Shown here one piece after another: positions 60,031 through 64,000 of a DNA stretch of 64,000 nucleotides (positions are counted from its first letter, which is position 1; each line of letters opens with the position of its first letter). The stretch comes from Ulota crispa (lineage: Eukaryota > Streptophyta > Bryopsida > Orthotrichales > Orthotrichaceae): NCBI GenBank assembly GCA_963920765.1, contig OY987247.1, forward strand, positions 4,870,471 through 4,934,470. The letters run 5' to 3'. The notes below the pieces were generated by a model. The model was given only the letters and a program-made list of their open reading frames with translations, did not search any database and was not told the DNA's origin. A program made the position numbers and the translations under genes.

Positions 60031-60177
60031 TCATTCGTTCATCACAGGCTTGTTCTCGTTCGCCTTGGGCGCCCGCTGCTGGTTGCCTGGCTTCTGGTCC
60101 TCCGTCTTGCGCTTGTCGCCGGCGCCCTTCTGGCTCAAAAAGGACCGGAACAATGCCGAGTTCACGTCGTAAATCAT
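60031..60177 (-). CDS. Conserved small plant protein, 48 residues
   Basis: Reads MIYDVNSALFRSFLSQKG, then a hydrophilic, Lys/Gln/Pro-rich tail (KRKTEDQKP, PKANENKPVMNE), 48 residues and TGA. I recognise the N-terminal LFRSFLSQKG and C-terminal ENKPVM pattern as a very short land-plant protein family of unknown function. The tail looks disordered; no transmembrane or signal segment. The reading frame is GC-rich against an AT-rich background, which supports coding. A CTGCAG just upstream of the start could be a leader-intron acceptor. Further upstream on the coding strand AACCCTAACCCTAATTTCG near 60320 is a telo-box cluster suggesting the promoter. Function cannot be stated. The name of the family is from memory and should be confirmed. 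Confidence 0.7.
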   Translation of the reverse strand: MIYDVNSALFRSFLSQKGAGDKRKTEDQKPGNQQRAPKANENKPVMNE

Positions 60178-60455
60178 CCTCTCCTGCAGATTCTTTTATC
60201 GACCGAGGGTTCGTGAGTCACGAAGAGATTCGGTTGCAAAACAGACAGAAGCAAATCGACGTGCGTAGAAACACAAGTGAAGGCAGAAAGCGTTCGGTTT
60301 GAAGCTCAAATGCTTCGAAATTAGGGTTAGGGTTCGGGTCAGAACAGATGCAGGGCTTCGTCCTTAATATCACCTTCTCTAATATCACATTTTAGTGTTG
60401 TTCAAAGTCCGAACCTTAGAGGACAGGACATAAATAAAGTCTGATAATTAAAAAA

Positions 60456-61150
60456 GGGGGTTGATATGTGCAAATGGGGGGTTGATATTGTTAGGGACGT
60501 TACTTTTCAAACCTTCTAAATTCTTTTATTTTAGTATATTGAGTATTTTTTCATTTAGATTTCTTTTACTTTAGATTTTATTTTTATTTTACCTCAGATA
60601 TGGAAGTTGAAGTTGAGACTGAAGAGTAACTCTTTAGTCTTGGACCTCCATATATACTTTAAGCTAAAGTAAAAGAAAATCTAAAGTAAAAAAACTTTAT
60701 ATTAAAAATTACTCAAAAGACTAAAGTAAAAGAATTTAGAAGGTTTCTAAAAGTAACGTCCCTAACATATATATGCACACCCTCTTGGGGGGGTAAATTA
60801 TAGACTTTTGTCATCAAAAAGCTAAATTTCAACATTTTGAATTTGGATTTGGATTTAGAGACCATGATTTTAGTCTAGAACCCTAAAAAAGGTTGCAATA
60901 TTGAACCACACCCAATGAATTAGTTAGGGGGAAGAGTATTACTTTTACTTTTGTTCATTAAAAAAGATAAGTTTTTTCATTGGATGTTGTGCAATTGCAA
61001 CCTCTATTTATGGTTCTAGACAAAATTATGGTTGCTTAGTCCAAATCTGAATTCCAAATTCTAAAAGTTTAGCTTTTTGATGGCAAAAATCTATACTTTA
61101 CCCCTAGGGGTGTGCATATATCAACCCCGGTGTGCACATATCATTTCCCT
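60456..61150. mobile_element. Foldback MITE of the 31318 family, split by a nested element
   Basis: Ends GGGGGTTGATATGTGCA and TGCACATATCATTTCCC; interior arms hold TTTAGAGACCATGATTTTAG and ATGGTTCTAGACAAAATTATG as in 31318-31770. Its left part is interrupted by 60490-60766. Confidence 0.7.
60490..60766. mobile_element. Nested foldback MITE GTTAGGGACGTTACTTTT
   Basis: Starts GTTAGGGACGTTACTTTT and ends AAAAGTAACGTCCCTAAC with about 120-base arms meeting near 60630. Inserted into the outer foldback at 60456-61150, so it is the younger insertion. Confidence 0.75.
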
Positions 61151-61563
61151 TAAAAAAAGAAAATAAAGAGTGTTTAATACTAAATCAGTATTGTGAGGAT
61201 GTTCATTTGCAGAAAACTCAAAATTATAGCAACTTTTGTAGAAAATGCATCAATCTTATAGTCATCTTATATAGCTTATGAATATAACTGTCATTGCATT
61301 AGATTTTAGTTAAATATATAAGGAATCTATTTATGTGTGATATAAGAAAATTAAACCTTAATACTGTGTAAAGAAATTGATTTTCATACAAACCATTCTA
61401 CTTTATAAGATTCATAACTGAGCAATGATACAGTTATGTAATAAGAGGTTGTTTACAAATTTGAAAAAACGTGACAAGTTTGTAGAAGATCTTTGACCTC
61501 ATTTTTACTATTGCAAATCTCACGTATATTATTGGTGTCATTTTTGTGATAAGGCAAGAAGCT

Positions 61564-61754
61564 CTAATTGGGTTCACTGTGTAGGAACAAGTGGCATGTT
61601 CCTACAAATATCTATAGTTATTATTGATGGATATTAGGTAGGCTTAGCAAGTTAATCTAGTTTGTTAAGCCTACCTAACTCATCAATAACAATAATAGAT
61701 ATTTAAAAGAACACGTCACTTGTTCCTAAACAATGAATGCAATTAGAGCCTCCT
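61564..61754. repeat. Imperfect foldback, about 190 bp
   Basis: CTCTAATTGGGTTCA on the left pairs with the complement TGCAATTAGAG on the right; inner arms GGTAGGCTTA and TAAGCCTACC meet near 61655. Probable MITE; no duplication assigned. Confidence 0.55.
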
Positions 61755-61827
61755 ACCTTACCCACCAAAATGTTAAATTTTGCTTCTTCTTCATGAATGC
61801 AAATCATAACTTAAAATGAATATTTAA

Positions 61828-62605
61828 CCCTTAACATGTAAAGGACCAAAGAGCCCAATATAATAAAATGGGGTTTTTGGAGGTGTAAAAGTAGACAAAA
61901 AAGGCATTGCATGCTCAAGTATTGGTTTGTCACTCAAGTCCAAATGGTGCTAAAAGTCCAACAAAACTTTTAGATCGGCTTGTTGTTCCTTGAAGCCTCT
62001 AGGTTTTGCACCCAAACATTTGAATTTACTATATTTTAAAATTAAAACTATTACTAGGAGCGTATATAGGCATTGTACATTGCATTGTGGATGGAGGAAT
62101 TTTGGGTGCGATGGGTTGGGAGCCCACACTCCCATGTATAGGGGAGAAGGTTGGTGATGTGTCACTTTTTTTTTCTCTTGATTGGGCAAAGTTTTTGTAG
62201 CTCTAAAGTAGTAAGCCAACTAGATCCACTTACTTTGAATGACCATAAGTTTTGGAGTTTTTTCCCATTTGAGGAGTTTTTTCTTCCATCAAGTATAACT
62301 AGACACAGTCTCATGGGATCAACCATTAGGTTTTTTTTTTTTTTGGGAAAAATCACATCAAAGTCCAAAATCCATGTTGTGAACTTTTACACAAATTAAC
62401 AAATATGAGACTCTTAACGGTGGGAATTTTGTGAATTTACTTGGATTTGAAATCAAATTAACCTTAAATTTTTGATTTATAGTTGGGTATAAAATGACCA
62501 ATTTAGATTATATGCATACTTGTTCAACTTTTTAAAAATTGAGAAAATGTGCTAAAGGTTTCATATTGGAGGTATGCTATATTTTCTTAGCAAGACGCTG
62601 AGGGG
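61828..62605. mobile_element. Possible TTAA/CCC element, 778 bp
   Basis: Begins CCCTTAACATGTAAAGG after TTAA and ends GACGCTGAGGGG before TTAA. The flanks fit the family but the inverted ends match poorly beyond the first bases, so the two borders may belong to different elements. Confidence 0.4.
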
Positions 62606-63019
62606 TTAAGATCATTGTTAAATTTCACTCCATTGTGAAATATAGTTATAACAATCCATCATCAATAGATCAAATATTGAATAGGGTTCAACTTAATTCT
62701 ATTTTAGGGGCAAGAATAGAGGCTTAGAATTTTTTTCTTAGATTGTGGAATCATAAGGATATGAGAAGTGATCTAAATTCATTATACAAAATACCATCCA
62801 TTGAGTGTTTATATGATTTTTTATTCACTTATAACTATTTGTCTACTTTCAACTATAGGAGCAAGTTTGTCGCTTTGAGAGTTTAAGCTACAACATTCTC
62901 TTAATACGATTTTTAAAATATGGAATACTTAAAGTTTCTTTGGGTTAGGGTGGTTATTGAACCTAAAAAAATGAAGCGAGTTCACAAATATAATGTCACA
63001 TTTGTTGAGGAGTAATTGG

Positions 63020-63212
63020 TTTAATTCTTGACCATGTCACAAATGAGACAAATTTGTTGTATATTTGCAATGCTTGTAACCACAAATGTGCACTAAAATA
63101 CTATTTTGATTTTATTTCATATTTTAATATAATAATAATCTCACATTTAATTTGTTAGGTTATAGGGGGTGTTCATGTAGCAACTAGGCAGTGTCCCCCT
63201 AGTCATTCCATT
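63020..63212. repeat. Single arm of the 57823-58211 foldback
   Basis: TTCTTGACCATGTCACAAAT through TGTCCCCCTAGTCATTCC matches the right arm of the foldback. Only one arm is present. Confidence 0.75.
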
Positions 63213-63259
63213 TATTGAATGAGCTTTCAATGCCATTGTCAAAGCACAATCTTCTAATA

Positions 63260-63754
63260 CAAAGAAATTAATAAGTTTCAATTATTGACCAAAAATCATT
63301 ATGAATGAAAGAAAATTCAATGGTGAATGAATTTTAATTTTTTAGTTCGAAAGCACTTTTAGATTTTGTTAAATGTTAAAATTTTAATAAAAGGGCCCTT
63401 ATTGTCCAAGGGAGTGCCTTAGGGAAATCTTCACTTTTTTCTCAACTTGATGCCCGTCTTTTCAATGTGTCAACTTATCATAGGCTCTGTGACACAATTC
63501 ACAATACTATTTGTGACACTTTCCATGACACTATTCATGACACAAAATGTATGCTTGCAGTTATCTTTCCACCAAAAACAAATGGATTAAGATATAGGGG
63601 AAATTAAATTTGAACAATGAAGCTAACTTTAGTGCGCAACTTTCCAAAAAGAACTTGAAAATAGTCAAATATGTGCCTTCAACAAGATTTCAAAGTTTCC
63701 TCAAATTTGTTGAACACCAAAATTTGGTACCTTGGGTATTTAGGGACTAAGGGG
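63260..63754 (-). repeat. Inverted copy of 34860-35300, ending at a TTAA junction
   Basis: Ends AGGGACTAAGGGG directly before TTAA (63755-63758). The shared blocks are listed under 34860-35300. Confidence 0.6.
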
Positions 63755-63758
63755 TTAA

Positions 63759-64000
63759 CCCTTTAAGGTCTGGTCAACCCAATTGAGGTCGATTTCATTG
63801 CTTTTGGTGATTTTAAGGGAATTGGAGTTCAAATTTGGTGACTATGAAAAGGGAACGGTTGTAGGGAATGGGATAATTGATTGAGATAGCTTTATTTCAT
63901 TGGAAGCCAAGGTAGCATCTAAAAGTTATGACGGAAATAGCTTGGGAGGGAGGGGGGCTAAGAACACAATCTTGAATCTAAGAAAGAATGCCGTTGAGGC
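63759..64000. mobile_element. Left end of a further TTAA/CCC element, cut by the window
   Basis: CCCTTTAAGGTCTGG follows the same TTAA that closes the preceding element, giving GGGG-TTAA-CCC. The right end lies outside the window. Confidence 0.45.

Overview
This is nuclear DNA of a plant, almost certainly a land plant. The genes are split by many introns, they belong to families described mainly from land plants, and one protein has a plastid-type leader. The species is not readable from the sequence. The DNA between exons is AT-rich and packed with small non-autonomous transposons, so this looks like a large, repeat-rich genome rather than a compact one.

Five protein genes can be supported. 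From left to right they are: a DnaJ/X-domain co-chaperone (+, 4344-9341, 11 exons); a QUASIMODO2/TSD2-like Golgi methyltransferase of pectin synthesis (-, 11625-23338, 12 exons with very long introns); a membrane-anchored chloroplast rubredoxin-like protein (-, 25073-27565, 4 exons); a VAS1/ISS1-type aminotransferase of auxin and aromatic amino acid metabolism (-, 39575-44933, 9 coding exons); and a 48-residue small protein of a land-plant family (-, 60031-60177). There are no operons and nothing suggests the five genes work together. A decayed hAT-like transposase lies at 32709-34383.

The rest is mostly repeats. I can delimit several kinds: elements ending in CCC...GGG and flanked by TTAA (a piggyBac-like signature), some nested or abutting; short CACTA elements with 3-bp target duplications; one PIF/Harbinger Tourist-like element with a TTA duplication; large foldbacks; and a 499-bp essentially perfect palindrome at 1451-1949. 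Tandem arrays sit next to genes: 25 copies of an 18-bp unit just upstream of the rubredoxin gene, about seven degenerate copies of the last-exon end downstream of the aminotransferase gene, and several copies of a roughly 230-bp unit downstream of the small-protein gene. That last array keeps both filled and empty insertion sites, which lets two transposons be defined to the base.

I found no tRNA, rRNA, CRISPR or organellar genes. The exon models were built by hand from reading frame, splice phase and family motifs. The weakest joint is in the methyltransferase gene around 16326-16634.
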